A model generated the notes under the pieces. That model ran no database searches, was not told the origin of the DNA, and saw nothing but the letters and a program-made list of their open reading frames with translations. A DNA stretch of 64,000 nt from assembly GCA_001692895.1 (NCBI GenBank), contig KV748261.1:186001-250000 (forward strand), given 5' to 3'. The position numbers and the translations under genes were made by a program. Source of the DNA: Cenococcum geophilum 1.58 (lineage: Eukaryota > Ascomycota > Dothideomycetes > Gloniales > Gloniaceae). Positions 12,746 through 24,224 of this stretch are shown in pieces (position 1 is the first letter of the stretch; each line of letters starts with the position of its first letter).

Positions 12746-12760
12746 AGGTAGGGGAGGGGA

Positions 12761-13177
12761 TATAGATAACAGCCGTGTAATCTATCTATTTATTTACTAT
12801 ATTTCCTAAAGCTCTTTCTATTATGCTTTCTTATTTGCTTTTTTTAGTTATAAAAATCTAATACGTGTTAATAGTAAAATAAAGACAGAAGAATATTTGC
12901 GTATAACTATTTAGTATTATTTACTATAAAGATATTAGTTCCGCTTACTGCCTTTAATAAGCTAATAGTAATTTTCCATCCTGGGGATAAAAAATTATAA
13001 TTGGTCTATTTAACGATTAGAGCTAGTAGAACTCTACACTACTATCTAGATTTAGTAGACCATTTAGATTAAAAAACCCTATTTAGAACTTTACCTTTTT
13101 ACCCTTAATAAACCTTAAACACAGCCGCAATTAGTTAAAGTTATAAATTAAACAGAATTAATAACAGTATATTTATT
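12761..13177. other. no recognisable feature between gypsy A and the dioxygenase-like gene
   Basis: AT-rich, RIP-mutated sequence following the purine tract of gypsy A. It should hold either the lost 3' LTR of A or the promoter and leader of the following gene. I could not match it to any other segment in the window or find a clear TATA signal. Confidence 0.5.
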
Positions 13178-16106
13178 ATGTCGTTATTTAGTAAACCACT
13201 AGTACTATATAAGGGAGCTAAGCAATAGATTAGTAATGTCCTTACAGAAGTTAGAGGTTTTATAGTTAATTAGCGTCGTATAGTGCTCATCTAAGTCTAT
13301 AACAAGATTCTGCTCTTAAAAGAGAACTACGTAGATACTGCTAGTATAGTAGTTAATTTCGTTAACTGGGATAATAGGCTATAAGCAACTCTAGGGAGGG
13401 ATATATTCTTATTAATCTTTAAGGATATCTCTAACGTTAGTACGATAGTAAAAGATAAAAGAAATTAGTATAATAAAGCTAGAGAAATTATCTAAAAGTC
13501 TTAGGGATAAGGTGTTTTTAACGGTCTACTTAAACACGTAGTCTTCTATTACTTCCTTTCTACAGCCTAAAAGCTTACCGTCTACCTACTTTATAAAGTA
13601 ACGGCACAAGTTAATAAGGCCCTAATTAATAGGCTTAAATATCTAGGACGCGGTATTAAGAATACTACTTAACTACAGCTAACCGATTTCGCGCTCGCGC
13701 CGAAAATGCTAGGAAGGGCAGTATTAGACTAGGTAGTAAATAAGTATAGCTTAAAAAGACACTTAACTAGCTTCCTTATTCTAAACAAGGACCTACCGCT
13801 AAAAAGTAAAAGACTAACTGCTATAGGACTAGAGGTTACTAATGTCAGAATTAGATAAGTAGGAGAGAGCTTAGCTCTTATACTATAAATATATTTATAA
13901 TATACTTCTAACGTAATAAATCCCTTAGCTTTTTAGCCATCAACACCTATTTAAGGAGGAGGCATTAGTATTATATTAAGCCCGTCTTAATAAGGATTAC
14001 CTATATTAGTTAACTCGCCATTATTATCAATAAACGAGAGCATTCTCACAGCTAGAACGCCTATTAGCTTGCCCCTATAGCTACTAGTATCTTTATTAAG
14101 AAGGAATCTAAAAAGAGGGCTAATAATTACTTACCCAGAAGTAGGAGGGTTAGGAGTAGAATTAATATTTAATAAAAACTTTATTAAGCCAGGAGATAAT
14201 ATAGAGTATTAAGAAGGCTATAGATACTATAGTAGTACTCTATACAAAACGAGGGTGTAACTATAAGGATGACGTACCAGCTTATCTTAAGGCGTCCCTA
14301 AACTAAACTACTAAAATTAAACCAACTAAGGTTATAAAGCTCTTGCGTAGTTAGTATAGGGTAGTAGGTTCTAATCTAAAGATATATAAGGTCTGCTAAA
14401 TACATACGCAAGCTATAGAAGGACGTATTGGTTTAGCGATAAAGGGTTTAAACTATACTGCACTATATTACAAACTCCATTTAATATATTACGCTTATAA
14501 CTACCTTAGCACTATAAAGACCAATCCTACTATATACTCTTAGTTTAGAAAGGCTTATAAAACTCTAGTTCTATTTAACTTCTTAAGACTATATAAGCTT
14601 ATTTATAACTTAGCACTAAGGTTTTTATATAATAGAGAGGCTTTGCTTAATTAGATAATATTACTAAAAGACTAAAAAGTATAGCAGTAAGAAGGATCTA
14701 TAATTTTAAATATATTTAAATAGTAGTAGGATTCTAGTATCTTGGCAATAATTAATAAGAAAATGCGTATATACCGCCACTATTAGTGTCTGATTAATAG
14801 GCGGCCAAATTATAGCTAGTTAAGAACGATAGTTTATAGTCTTAGCTAATAGCTAATAAGATAAGACCCTTAGTATTATTATCTCTATTATACTCTTAGG
14901 CCTAACAGCTAGTGGTAACTTATTTTCTACCCTTATTATATAAAATTCGCGGTTAAAGGAGACTCTATAGCTTTCCGCCATATTAACGTTAATATTCCCT
15001 CGCTCTTTAAAAGTGGACGCAGTACTAATATAATCTAAGGAAGCGTTTCTCTAGATAATAAAACTAAGAATAACTGCACAATTATCCTACCTAGTATGTA
15101 TTATTACTTAGAATTATAGTAAGTAGATCTTAAAGTACAAGGATCGGCTAAGGGCGATAGATTTATGCATAAAATCTTAGACTATAACTAAATTACTAAG
15201 GATATAAAGAAATATGTAACTAACTAGGTAGCTTAGCCATATAAGAAAGGAGATGTGTATATAACTATACCTTACCTTTCTTATAGAGCGAAAGGACCTT
15301 TAATTAGGACCTGGTAAACAACATCACTATAGTTTATTAATATTTAGGACGATTATAATAACCTTAAGGTTACTAAAGGAGGTACTTAGGCAGAGTTGGT
15401 AGATGCGCACTAAGACTTAAGAGCGCCGCCCTATACGCCGTCTAGACATACTAATCTCTATAGCGCAATCCTATATCACTTCCCTATAGTAGTTAAGCTT
15501 ATAGCTGCCAGCGCTCTATTTAATACCCTTCTTAGTAAATAATAATAGGATTCTCTAGTAGTAATCTAAAATTGTAATCTTTTTCTTATTAGTAATAGGA
15601 ATAAAGTCGCGAAATAAATATATTTCTATTATTTAAAGGCCGTTAAGAACTATAAGGATGCGTTTTAGCTTATGCGTGCGACTAAAATAAAGCGCTTTAA
15701 CAGCCGCTTATACTTCTACTGCGTTAACAATAGAATCGATCCTTTAACTATTGTAGTAAATCTAAGTAGAGTGCCCCTAATTATTATAAAAGGATAAAGT
15801 TATATAGAGTTGCCTAAAGAATTATAGGATAGAACTAAGCAAGTAAAAGGACGTAAAAGAGCTATATTATCTAAGAGCCGCCAGTCTAATATATTTTGTA
15901 CTGCTTAGCTAGGCGGACAAGAATGGTCTTATTTAACCAGAATAGAGTCTCCTTACTTACTATTTTGGGTTTGTAGTAAAGGCAAGAAACGCATATAATC
16001 ACCTACCGCGCCTTCATTTTAAAGATAAGGAGTTTTAGAGTTTTGGAAGTCGTTAGGGGACAACAACTTAGGTAGGGGAGGTATGTGGTGGTGTAATATT
16101 GCTAAA
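13178..16106 (+). pseudogene. large RIP-mutated gene, N-terminal and dioxygenase-like part (segment 1 of 3)
   Basis: Starting at a plausible ATG (MSLFSKPLVLYKGAKQ), the frame reads as coherent protein apart from TAA/TAG codons at Gln/Trp positions. One frame change lies near 14250. The central part resembles a double-stranded beta-helix 2-oxoglutarate/Fe(II) dioxygenase. SFRHINVNI at 14973-14999 fits an HxD metal motif with Asp-to-Asn. GSVSLDNKTKNNCTIILP follows, then IPYLSYRAKGPLIRT (15267-15311), where a Tyr replaces the likely second His and an Arg follows. The frame stays open to 16106, where chromovirus C inserted (TSD CTAAA), and resumes at 53563. The total product would be about 1,280 residues. 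The start codon and exact family are inferred. It could be a duplicated host gene or cargo of an unrecognised element. Confidence 0.55.
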
Positions 16107-16339
16107 TGTTACGGCGCTAGTGGAAACTAGTGGATTATAGCAAACAATCGCGGACAACCGTAGATAGTTTTAGACAATTACCGTTACGTGACCAGGGGAT
16201 TATATATAACGTTAAGCGGCGCCGCCCTCTATCTCCTTTCCTTTCTCTAGCCTTAGATCCTCGTTTATAGACTACTATTTATATAGGCCTGCGCGTCTCT
16301 CTTGCTGTACTTATACCTTAATTAACTAAGTTGTTAATA
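16107..16339 (+). repeat. 5' LTR of chromovirus C
   Basis: 233 bp, the same length as the 3' LTR at 53325-53557. Starts TGTTACGGCGC, ends GTTGTTAATA (TAACA before RIP). Differences between the two LTRs are mostly transitions. Confidence 0.92.
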
Positions 16340-16544
16340 TTATCTAAAGCTTATCTACTCTTCTTTCTAAGAAGGAACTTAAATATATCTATAAGACTAT
16401 AAATAAGAATAGAACATAGAAGCAGACCTAAAGACTATTACTAGAACTTAAAGAATAGAAAAAAAATATTAAGACTTATAGAATATATATAGATTAGAAC
16501 CCCTATAGAATTCTATTAAAAGTTACCCTAATAACTATACCACT

Positions 16545-18404
16545 ATGTTAAGAAAGATAGCAGCTGGCAAAGCAGCTGTAGGACCCTTAAATACCTCTAA
16601 TAGTAAAACAGTAACTAATTAAAACTCCTAAATAGAGCTTATAGCAGCTAATACCGAAATTAAATAATATTAAGAGCTGCTTAAAGCTAAAGAACCCCCT
16701 ATACTTAATAAGGAGTTATTAGACACCTAAAGACTTACTATAGTCCTTAAGGCCCTAGCCTAATATATAGTATTAGTATTATTGCGGTCTGTAAAGGTTA
16801 TAAACCCCCTATTACTTATAGATGGAACTAACTCTACCTTTAATAATTAAAAGCTGCAATTATAGAATAAGCTTAAGGTTAATACAGACTACTTCCCTAC
16901 TACTTAAGCTAAAATAGCCTATATCTTTAGCCGTACCGGTAGGGATATATAGACGCATTTATATCCGCGATATATATAAGACTTAGTAAATCCCTTCCTC
17001 TCTAAAAAAGAGATAATTATTTACCTATCTTCTATTTATAAGGATCCCTTTAAAGTATAAAACGCCTAGCTTAATTATAAAAGCCTATATATAAAAACAA
17101 TAGAGACCTTCTTAGCCTTTTAGACCTGCTTTCTATACCTAGCTAGCTAGGCCTAAATTCCCTATAAAGATCTAATGCTAGACCTATATTAAGCCGTACT
17201 ACTAGTTTTTACTACTATATAAACGCTAAAAGAACTTATAGACTAGTGCTTAGCTATTAACTAAGGCCTTTATTAAATTAAGGTACGCACTAAATAGTAT
17301 AAAGCTAGAAACCCTTTAAGTTAGACTATAAGTAATATAAGAACGGCCTATAGTATTATAGCATAATTAGTAACTCCTGTAGTACCCATTATACAGCCTA
17401 CTATTAATTTAGTAGCTAACTACGCGGCTAGTCCTACTGCGGGTCTAGCGTATACTTAGCCTATATATAATAATCCCTAAAGATAGGCCCTTAGTAATTA
17501 AGGCGCTTGCTTCTCTTATAGCTAAAAGGGCTATATTATAAGGGACTGCCTAACTAATACTAAAAGAGATAAGGTTTTATTAATTTAAAAGAATAGTATA
17601 AAGTTGGAAAAAGACTAGAGGAAGACTTCTCTCTAGGATTAAAAGGGATTAAAATATTATATATTAATCTAGGTTAGCTAGTTAGTAGAAGAAGCTATAC
17701 TATCCCTTATACTTTATTCCGTAATAAATATTAAGTTTTAACCTCTGCTTTAGCTAATTCTAAAGTAAATACCTTTGCCTTAATAGATACCTAGTATACT
17801 ATAAAGCTAGCTAACCTTTTAAATATATCTATTAAAGAACTACCTAAACTAATTTTTATTTATAAATATAATAGATAAATAGGACTACCTATTACAACTA
17901 TTTTGCGGATTTACCTCTATATTAACAGATAAAGGTAATATAATATTCCCTTTCTTATTACGGACCTAGGAAGCTATAATATAATCTTAAGGAAAAAATA
18001 GCTAGCCTATTTAGGCTTATAGCTTAATATATAAAGTAAACGGCTTATCTAGCCCAAAATCCTACCTTTAACCCCTTTTTTTATAAAAGAAATTAGTATT
18101 ATAATAGAAAATCTTATATAACCCCAGATTAATACTATTTATAAGGCTAATACTATATATAGGGACTAGGCCTTTAAGAAGGATATACAGCTTAACCTAT
18201 AATGGATTTATATACTACGTCGCCCCTAAACTATATATATTACACTACCTGCACTAAAGACCTAAGAAGTTAATAGTAATTAAACTAAGCCTCCTATAAA
18301 GGACTTAGGATCTATATAGCTATAAAGAAAAGCTAGAAATATTAGGCGCTATACTAAACTAATAGATAAAAAGGATAACTTATGGAAAATAGAATGTAAG
18401 ATAA
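16545..18404 (+). pseudogene. gag-pol: chromovirus C gag and protease
   Basis: ATG at 16545 opens MLRKIAAGKAAVGPLNTSNS. The capsid part includes LLIDGTNSTFNNQKLQLQ and TGRDIQTHLYPRYI. A knuckle remnant CFSYSQKGYIIRDC lies at about 17508-17550 (C-x2-C-x4-H-x4-C with Cys and His changed to Tyr). The retroviral-type aspartic protease follows at about 17760-18060: LIDTQYTIKLANLLNISIKELPK, then GSYNIILRKKQLAYLGL. The frame is cut at 18404 by solo LTR D and resumes in RT at 41755. Stops are RIP-type. Confidence 0.7.
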
Positions 18405-18515
18405 TGTTACGGAAGTAGGCATAAGCTGGAATATAATGTACTAAATGGGGTAGTAATTAAAGAAGGCTATATATGCGTAACTATACGTAGTTAATATAAA
18501 GATATTTAGATATAG

Positions 18516-18967
18516 TGTTACGGACGCTTTAAGTATAATATTATAACTACTTAGAGAGGAGTTGGAAGAAGCTAGTTAGTTAATTTAGGCATAGTCTAAG
18601 ATAGAGCCAATAGAACTATATAACGAGGAATAGTAACTAAGGTTATATAACAAGGAATAGTAACTAAGGTTATATAACGTGATCTATATAATCTATATAA
18701 TCTGCGAGATCCGTAATAGAGTAGATAGAGCACACATACCTTATATATAAGGAGGATTTCTTAGGAGTACGGTTGTGTATTTAAGGACCCTTAGTCCTTA
18801 CCTAGATAGTTTCCTTTCTTATAGTAATTCTTAGAATACAATTGGAGTTAATCTATTAGGCAACTACTCCACCAGTTATTATTACGTTGTTAACTTTAAT
18901 TTGCATTACCTATATACCTAGCCCATTAACGAGCCTACTGTAGTACCTGCTATAAGGTTCCATTATA
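18516..18967 (+). repeat. 5' LTR of B1 with 27-bp internal duplication
   Basis: 452 bp versus 425 bp in its own 3' LTR. The extra length is a tandem repeat of GGAATAGTAACTAAGG with flanking bases, at about 18628-18681. Otherwise like the LTRs of B2. Confidence 0.9.
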
Positions 18968-19012
18968 TAATTACTACCTAGTTACAGTATTAAATATAGA
19001 AAGTTAAACAAT

Positions 19013-21123
19013 ATGCCACCAAAAGCAGCTACTATAACGCCGTTAACGGCAGCAACTACTTTAAGATTAAGTAATAATACTAGTATAGTAGATACTAACT
19101 TATAACTAGTTACCGTTAGATAGTTATAGGAAACAGTTAACCGATTAGTAGATAATAATAAGATACTTAAAGAAAGGATTACAGGGATTGGCGTAGCTAA
19201 GGTTAAGTTACCCTTAATTAAGCAATTTTTAGAGGAGAAGTTAAAGCTTAAAGGATTCCTTATATAAATACACTTTAAAGTTACGCAAGAGGGAGCTAAA
19301 CTAGGAACGCCTATAGATTAAGTTGCTTACGTAAGATTATTCCTAACGGGAAGAGCACTTAAGTAGTTTAAACCTTACCTTATAGAAATATAAGAACACG
19401 GTATAACAACTACTAATTAGAAGGTATAATTTATATTCTTAAGTTAAAACAGGTTCGCGGAATAATTAACGCAAATATTTAAAGACCTAGAGGTAACTAC
19501 TACAATAGAAAGAAAGCTTTAAAACCTAGTATAGAGAACCTTAGCAATTAAGTATACGATATAGTTTTAAATATTAGCGATATAGGTTAAATAGAACAAT
19601 AGGGCGCTTATAGTATAGTATAAGTAAGGACTTAAAGTAAAGGTCTAAAACGCAATTATCCTAATAGAAGATACGGATACTCTTAGAAATTTAATTAATT
19701 AAGCAATTAAGATTAATAATAGGATCTACTAAAGAGAACAGGCTAAGAAAGGTTAGGATAGAGTTCTATAGTTATATAAGGCGCAGAGTACGTAACAATA
19801 AAGTTAAAACTAGAAACTATAGTATGGCGCAGAGCTAATAGACCTAAGTAGTACTAAAGAAAACAAGAAATGGAATAAACGACTATAAAAACCTAGAGGG
19901 TAAGGATTAAGTAATTAGAAACCTAAGGAGCAGAGGCCGAATTAGGGATCTTAATAGTAGAAGACATTTAGGCGAACTCTATAGCAAGAAAAATGGTTTA
20001 AAAAAGGAGCTTGTATAAATTGTAGAAGATAAAGTTATTACGCTAAAGACTATAAAAGTAGATAAAACTACTATATAGTAAAAGGGATAATAATATACTA
20101 TAAGGAACAAAAGAGTGTTTAATTAAAAGTTTTACGTTCTGTTATAACAATATATACCAAATTTATAAAGACGCTAAGTATAGTATAAGCTATTAGCTAT
20201 AGGAGCTAAAATCCTTAAAGTATAGAGAGATTAATAAACCAGTTCGTAGATCGGATATTAAGGACAATAAATTTAATATAGGTAAAACATTCTATAATAA
20301 TAAGGTAATAAGAGCAGCTTACTAGAAGTATATAGACCTTAAAGATATTATAAAGGAGGTAGAGGATAATTCCACTATAGAATAGGGAATATTAGTAGGG
20401 ATTAAGACCCCACTAGATACGATATTTATCGCTTTATAAGACGTAAGAGAAGTAGGACAGTAAACTACTTCGGCACTTAATAAAGGTAAAAGGCTAAAGG
20501 CTTAAGACTCTTAAGACAAGATATAAAATAACTAAGATTCTTAAAACAAGATAAGGTAAGCTTAAGGACCTATAATAAACGATAACTAATAGAGTAGAGC
20601 AGCGGCTTAGTTTAGTAATATACGAATAAGCTTAGGATAAAGTTTCCTATAAACACAAAACTCTTAAGACGAGATAAAAACACTAAGTAAGCCTAGTTAG
20701 ACTAAGGCTGGAGTAAGGCTTAAGAAAAAAGCAAGCTTAGAATTTAGAATCCTATAGGACTAAGATTTTTAGATATAAATAAGGACCATTAAATAAACCG
20801 AGATTAAGAAGTAAGAAGACTTTAAGGATCTATTTATAAGGCGAAAACTAAAAGAAACTATAATAGAATTTATAGCAAAAATTATTGCATAGCAATAATA
20901 GAAATTAGATTAAAGGACTAATATACTAGGACGTATAAAGGACAGAGTACCTATATAAAGAATTATTAATAGGCTTAAAGTAGGCATACTAAGAGCTAAG
21001 TGGCTTACTAAACTAGAGAATAAAGAGGATCTAAGGATTTTAACTAGGTTTAGGGAATAATATACTAAAGGCTGTTATAATATAGTAATAAAAAGATACT
21101 TCCTTACGAACAAGCCGTATATA
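19013..21123 (+). pseudogene. gag: chromovirus B1 gag and gag-adjacent region (segment 1)
   Basis: ATG 19013 opens MPPKAATITPLTAATTLRL. Capsid-like text includes VKLPLIKQFLEEKLKLKGFL, AYVRLFLTGRALKQFKPYL and QVQFIFLSQNRFAEQL. A CCHC remnant CINCRRQSYYAKDY at about 20018-20060 has His and Cys changed to Tyr. Beyond the knuckle lies a long charged region (QDSQDKIQN-type repeats at about 20495-20590), also present in B2. Cut at 21123 by M2. Confidence 0.75.
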
Positions 21124-21477
21124 TATTGGCAAAATATAGTACCCTACCAATGGCCTCAATGGTTAGTGGTTGACGCAATTAGCGCGCAGTTGAGGGCATT
21201 TGGCAACTCGACCGACTAGCCTATGTTGTGTTTTTTTGACACGCAGCCTGCGCGCAGCCTGCGAGCAACCTATACGCAACCTGCGCGCAACCTGCCAGCA
21301 ATCTACGCATTTGGCAACCATAATTGTATTTACCTCTTTTATACTAATAGCATATTTTAAATAAATAAAAGCTACTTTAAAGCTATTTATAAGACTAGTA
21401 AAATAAATATTATTTTAGATAATTTAATATAATATAGCGATGGTTCTTTTCTACCTATCTACCTATTGACTTACTAA

Positions 21478-21735
21478 CCTGCCTACATTGCCTACCTGTT
21501 TATATTACCTACCTATCTATATTGCCTACCTATCTACATTGCCTACCTGTCTGCATTGCCTACCTATCTACATTGCCTACCTATCTGCATTGCCTACCTA
21601 TCTACATTGCCTACCTATCTACATCGCCTACCTATTTATATCTACCTACCTATCTATATCTGCCTACCCGTTAGCATCTGCCTACCTGTCTACATCTGCC
21701 TACCCGTCAGCATCTCCCTACTTGTGCCTACCTGT
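21478..21735. repeat. 18-bp minisatellite array in M2
   Basis: Reverse-complement partner of the M1 array: repeated CTACCTATCTACATTGC and CTACCTGTCTACATCTGC units. Confidence 0.88.
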
Positions 21736-21794
21736 TTGTGGTACCTTGATTTAATCGATCGATCGAATCGTTTATAGCGTTCGCTGGCTAGTCG

Positions 21795-22605
21795 TTGTCG
21801 TCTAGCTCTTGCGACGGTCGTCTGGTTCTGGTAACGGTCGTCTAGCTCTGGCGACGGTCGTCTAGCTCTGGCGACGGTGGTCTGGTTCTGGCGACGGTCC
21901 TCTCCTACCTGCCTGCCTACCTACCTACCTACCTACCTACCTACCTACCTACCTACCTACCTACCTACCTACCTACCTGCCTGCCTGCCTGCCTGCCTGC
22001 CGTGTGTCAGTGTATAATTTAATTTGGGGGAGGGGTCGGCTGATTAAAGGCCCTGATTTACATTTGGAACGGGTGCCTCCCTAGGAGGCCTTAATTTAAT
22101 TCGGTGACAGGCCAATATTAAAGGAGCTCCTGGTTTTAATTGCGATTAAGTCAATTGATTGAATCATTTGTGTGTTTACTGGCCTGGTTAGTTCAAACGG
22201 TCGTCGTCTGGTTCTGGCAACGGTCGTCTAGTTCTGGCCGACAGTCGTCTGGCTCTGCGACTGGTCGTCTGGCTTCTGGAAACGGTCGTCTGGCTCTGGC
22301 AAACGGTCGGTCTGGTTCTGGTAACGGTCGTTCTGGTTTTGTAACGGTTGTGTCTAGTTCTAGCGACGGTCGTCTTGGCGACGGCGACGGTCGTCTGGTT
22401 GCTGGTAACGGTCGTCTAGTTCTGGCGACGGTCGTCTGGTTCTAACGACGGTCGTCTGGCGACGGCGACGGTCGTCCTGGTTCTAGCGACGGTCATCTGG
22501 CTCTGGCGACAGTCGTCTGGCTCTGGCGACGGTCGTCTGGTTCTGGGTGCGGTCCGTCTAGTTTCGGCGACGGTCGTCTAGTTCTGGTGACGGTCCTCTG
22601 CTGGG
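21795..22605. repeat. 20-bp minisatellite arrays and CTAC tetranucleotide run in M2
   Basis: Two blocks of GTCGTCTGGTTCTGGCGACG-type repeats (about 21795-21900 and 22195-22605), separated by a run of CTAC/CTGC tetramers (about 21903-22000) and a GC-balanced spacer. The motif TTGATTGAATC plus TGGCTAGT/TGGTTAGT precedes both blocks, so the 18-bp/palindrome/20-bp cassette seems partly duplicated. Single-base indels are frequent in the second block. Confidence 0.85.
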
Positions 22606-22721
22606 CTGGCCGTTCTGGTGCCTCCCTAAGGTAGGGAGGGATGTAAGGAAGGAAGGATTGGATAAAAAAAAAAAATAAGGTGGCCCTACATAGGAGAGGC
22701 TATCGGGAAATATAGGGGGGA

Positions 22722-23300
22722 CCCGATGCAGAGCTTCGTGTAGAGCCTCCGTACGCAGAGCTTCGCGCAGAAGCCTCGTGGCAGAGCCTTTGTACGCAGC
22801 AGCAGCTTCGTGCAGAGCTTCGTGGCAGAGCTTCGTGTAGAGCTTCGTGCAGAGCCTCATGCAGAGGCCTCTGGTACGCAGAGCTTCGTGGCAGAGCTTC
22901 GTGCAGAGCTTCCGTGCAGAGCTTCGTGCAGAGCTTCGTGGCAGAGCTTCGTGTAGAGCTTCGTGCAGAGCTTCGTGTAAGCCTTCGTGCAGAGCTTCGT
23001 GTAAGAGCTTCATGCAGAGCCTCTGTACGCAAGAGCTTCGTGCAGAGCTTCGTGCAGAGCTTCGTGTAGAGCTTCGTGCAGAGCCTCTGTACCGCAGAGC
23101 TTCGTGCAGAGGCTTCGGTGCAGAGCCTTCGTGGCAGAGCTTCGTGCAGAGCCTCCGTACGCAAGAGCTTTCGCGCAGAGCCTCGTGCAGAGCCTCTGTA
23201 CGTAGAGCTTCGTGTAGAGCTTCGTGTAGAGCTTCGTGTAGAGCTTCGTGTAGAGCTTCGTGTAGAGCTTCGTGTAGAGCCTTGTGCAGAGCCTTTAAGT
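22722..23300. repeat. 12-bp minisatellite array in M2
   Basis: Reverse orientation of the M1 array (TTCGTGCAGAGC units, with TTCGTGTAGAGC variants). About 45 copies, many with one-base insertions or deletions. Confidence 0.92.
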
Positions 23301-23650
23301 AATAAAACTATGTAAAAATTCATTTGGATTAGCATATCAATTTACCTTAATTACATGTCAAGGAATATATAGTTAGCTTTTAAAGTTTGTTAAATAGGTT
23401 AACTGTATGTTAAGGAATATACAGTTAGCTATTAAGTAGGTTAACTGCGTGTTAAGAAATATATAGTTAGCTTTTAAAGTTGTTAAATAGGTTAACTGCG
23501 TGTTATTTGACTTTTGGATGTATTAAATTGGTTAATTGCGTGTTAAGTTGGTTAATTGCGTGTTGAGTTGGTCAAATTGCATGTTAATTACGCGAAACGC
23601 GAAAACTAAAGTCTACTTAAATCTCATCCTGCGAATATTTTCCCGATGTA

Positions 23651-23968
23651 CTCTAGTAGCTATACTAAAAGTAGTATAGGCAAAGGTATAATAATAAGTG
23701 GGAAGACTTTTATATATAGCTAGACGAGAAAGTTATCTAAGACCACCCTATTACGGAAAAGGCGATAAGTTATATTAAAGGAGCCTTAATTATAATATTA
23801 AAGGATTTAAAGGAATATTTAGAGGACTAGAGAAGTAAGAGGCGTATTTTAGTACCTATAAATAAAGTTATAATATTTAGATTAACATAATAAAGGTTTA
23901 AACTTAAGGATAAAGATAAGCTAAGAGTTAACCTAAGATACTAAGTATATTATATATTAGCGTGGATT
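23651..23968 (+). pseudogene. chromovirus B1 gag-adjacent region (segment 2)
   Basis: Collinear with 46783-47082 of B2. Reads YTKSSIGKGIIISGKTFIYS-type text in one frame; in B2 the same region gives KQLYQKWYRQQHNNKWKDFY. It lies between the M2 and M3 insertions and contains only RIP-type differences. No catalytic motif is visible. Confidence 0.6.
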
Positions 23969-24222
23969 CATCAGGAAATTTTTTTTTGGGCACGTTGCAA
24001 ACGAAAATCGGGGTCTGCAAAACTTGCGTAAGTCGCAATTTTGGCAATTTGCGGCGATTTGCAGCAATTTGCTACAAACACATAGGCTACCTATGCACGC
24101 GCCTGCCCTATCTATGTGTTCGTAGCAAATTGCTGCAAATCGCCGCAAACTACTAAAATTGCGACTTACGCAGACCCCGATTTTCGCTTGCAATAACGTG
24201 CCTAAATTTTTTTTTCCTAATA
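23969..24222. repeat. foldback hairpin at M3 left end
   Basis: Arms of about 105 bp (about 23977-24083 and 24114-24216) are reverse complements with a few differences, sharing GAAAATCGGGGTCTGC, AAGTCGCAATTTT and GCGATTTGCAGCAATTTGCT. The loop is about 20 bp. Both hairpin ends carry an AGGAAA-type terminus, so it could be a separate MITE that forms the M3 end. Confidence 0.8.
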
Positions 24223-24224
24223 CA

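Larger units (their letters stand above)
3822..12760 (+). mobile_element. Ty3/gypsy element A, RIP-degraded, interrupted by M1
   Basis: The element reads gag, CCHC knuckle, protease region, RT, RNase H and integrase in order on the plus strand. It ends at a purine-rich tract (AGGTAGGGGAGGGGA, about 12746-12760). I could not match a 5' LTR to a 3' LTR: 3822-4080 and 12761-13177 do not align convincingly, so one or both ends may be lost. M1 splits the integrase region at 10352/12286. Every stop seen is TAA or TAG where relatives have Gln or Trp. 3822-4700 holds no recognisable domain and probably includes leader or LTR sequence. Confidence 0.75.
21124..23648 (-). mobile_element. minisatellite-bearing TIR element M2 (inverted relative to M1)
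   Basis: Left end TATTGGCAAAATAT, right end reverse complement CATCGGGAAAATATTC, bordered by TA on both sides (21122-21123 and 23649-23650). It carries the same modules as M1 in reverse order, so 10353-12283 and 21124-23648 form a large inverted repeat. M2 is longer because it holds a CTAC tetranucleotide array, a second 20-bp array and a spacer with the palindrome GCCTCCCTAGGAGGC (about 22074-22089). The uninterrupted site is seen in B2 near 46768-46785. Confidence 0.8.

Noticed and set aside
13178-16106. Dioxygenase-like ORF as a third gene of gypsy A
   Set aside because: It lies after the purine tract of A, and no A-type LTR was found beyond it. Its frame continues at 53563 and 63130, beyond any expected element end.
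21903-22000. Telomere-like repeat
   Set aside because: Units are CTAC/CTGC tetramers, not TTAGGG/CCCTAA, and are internal to M2.
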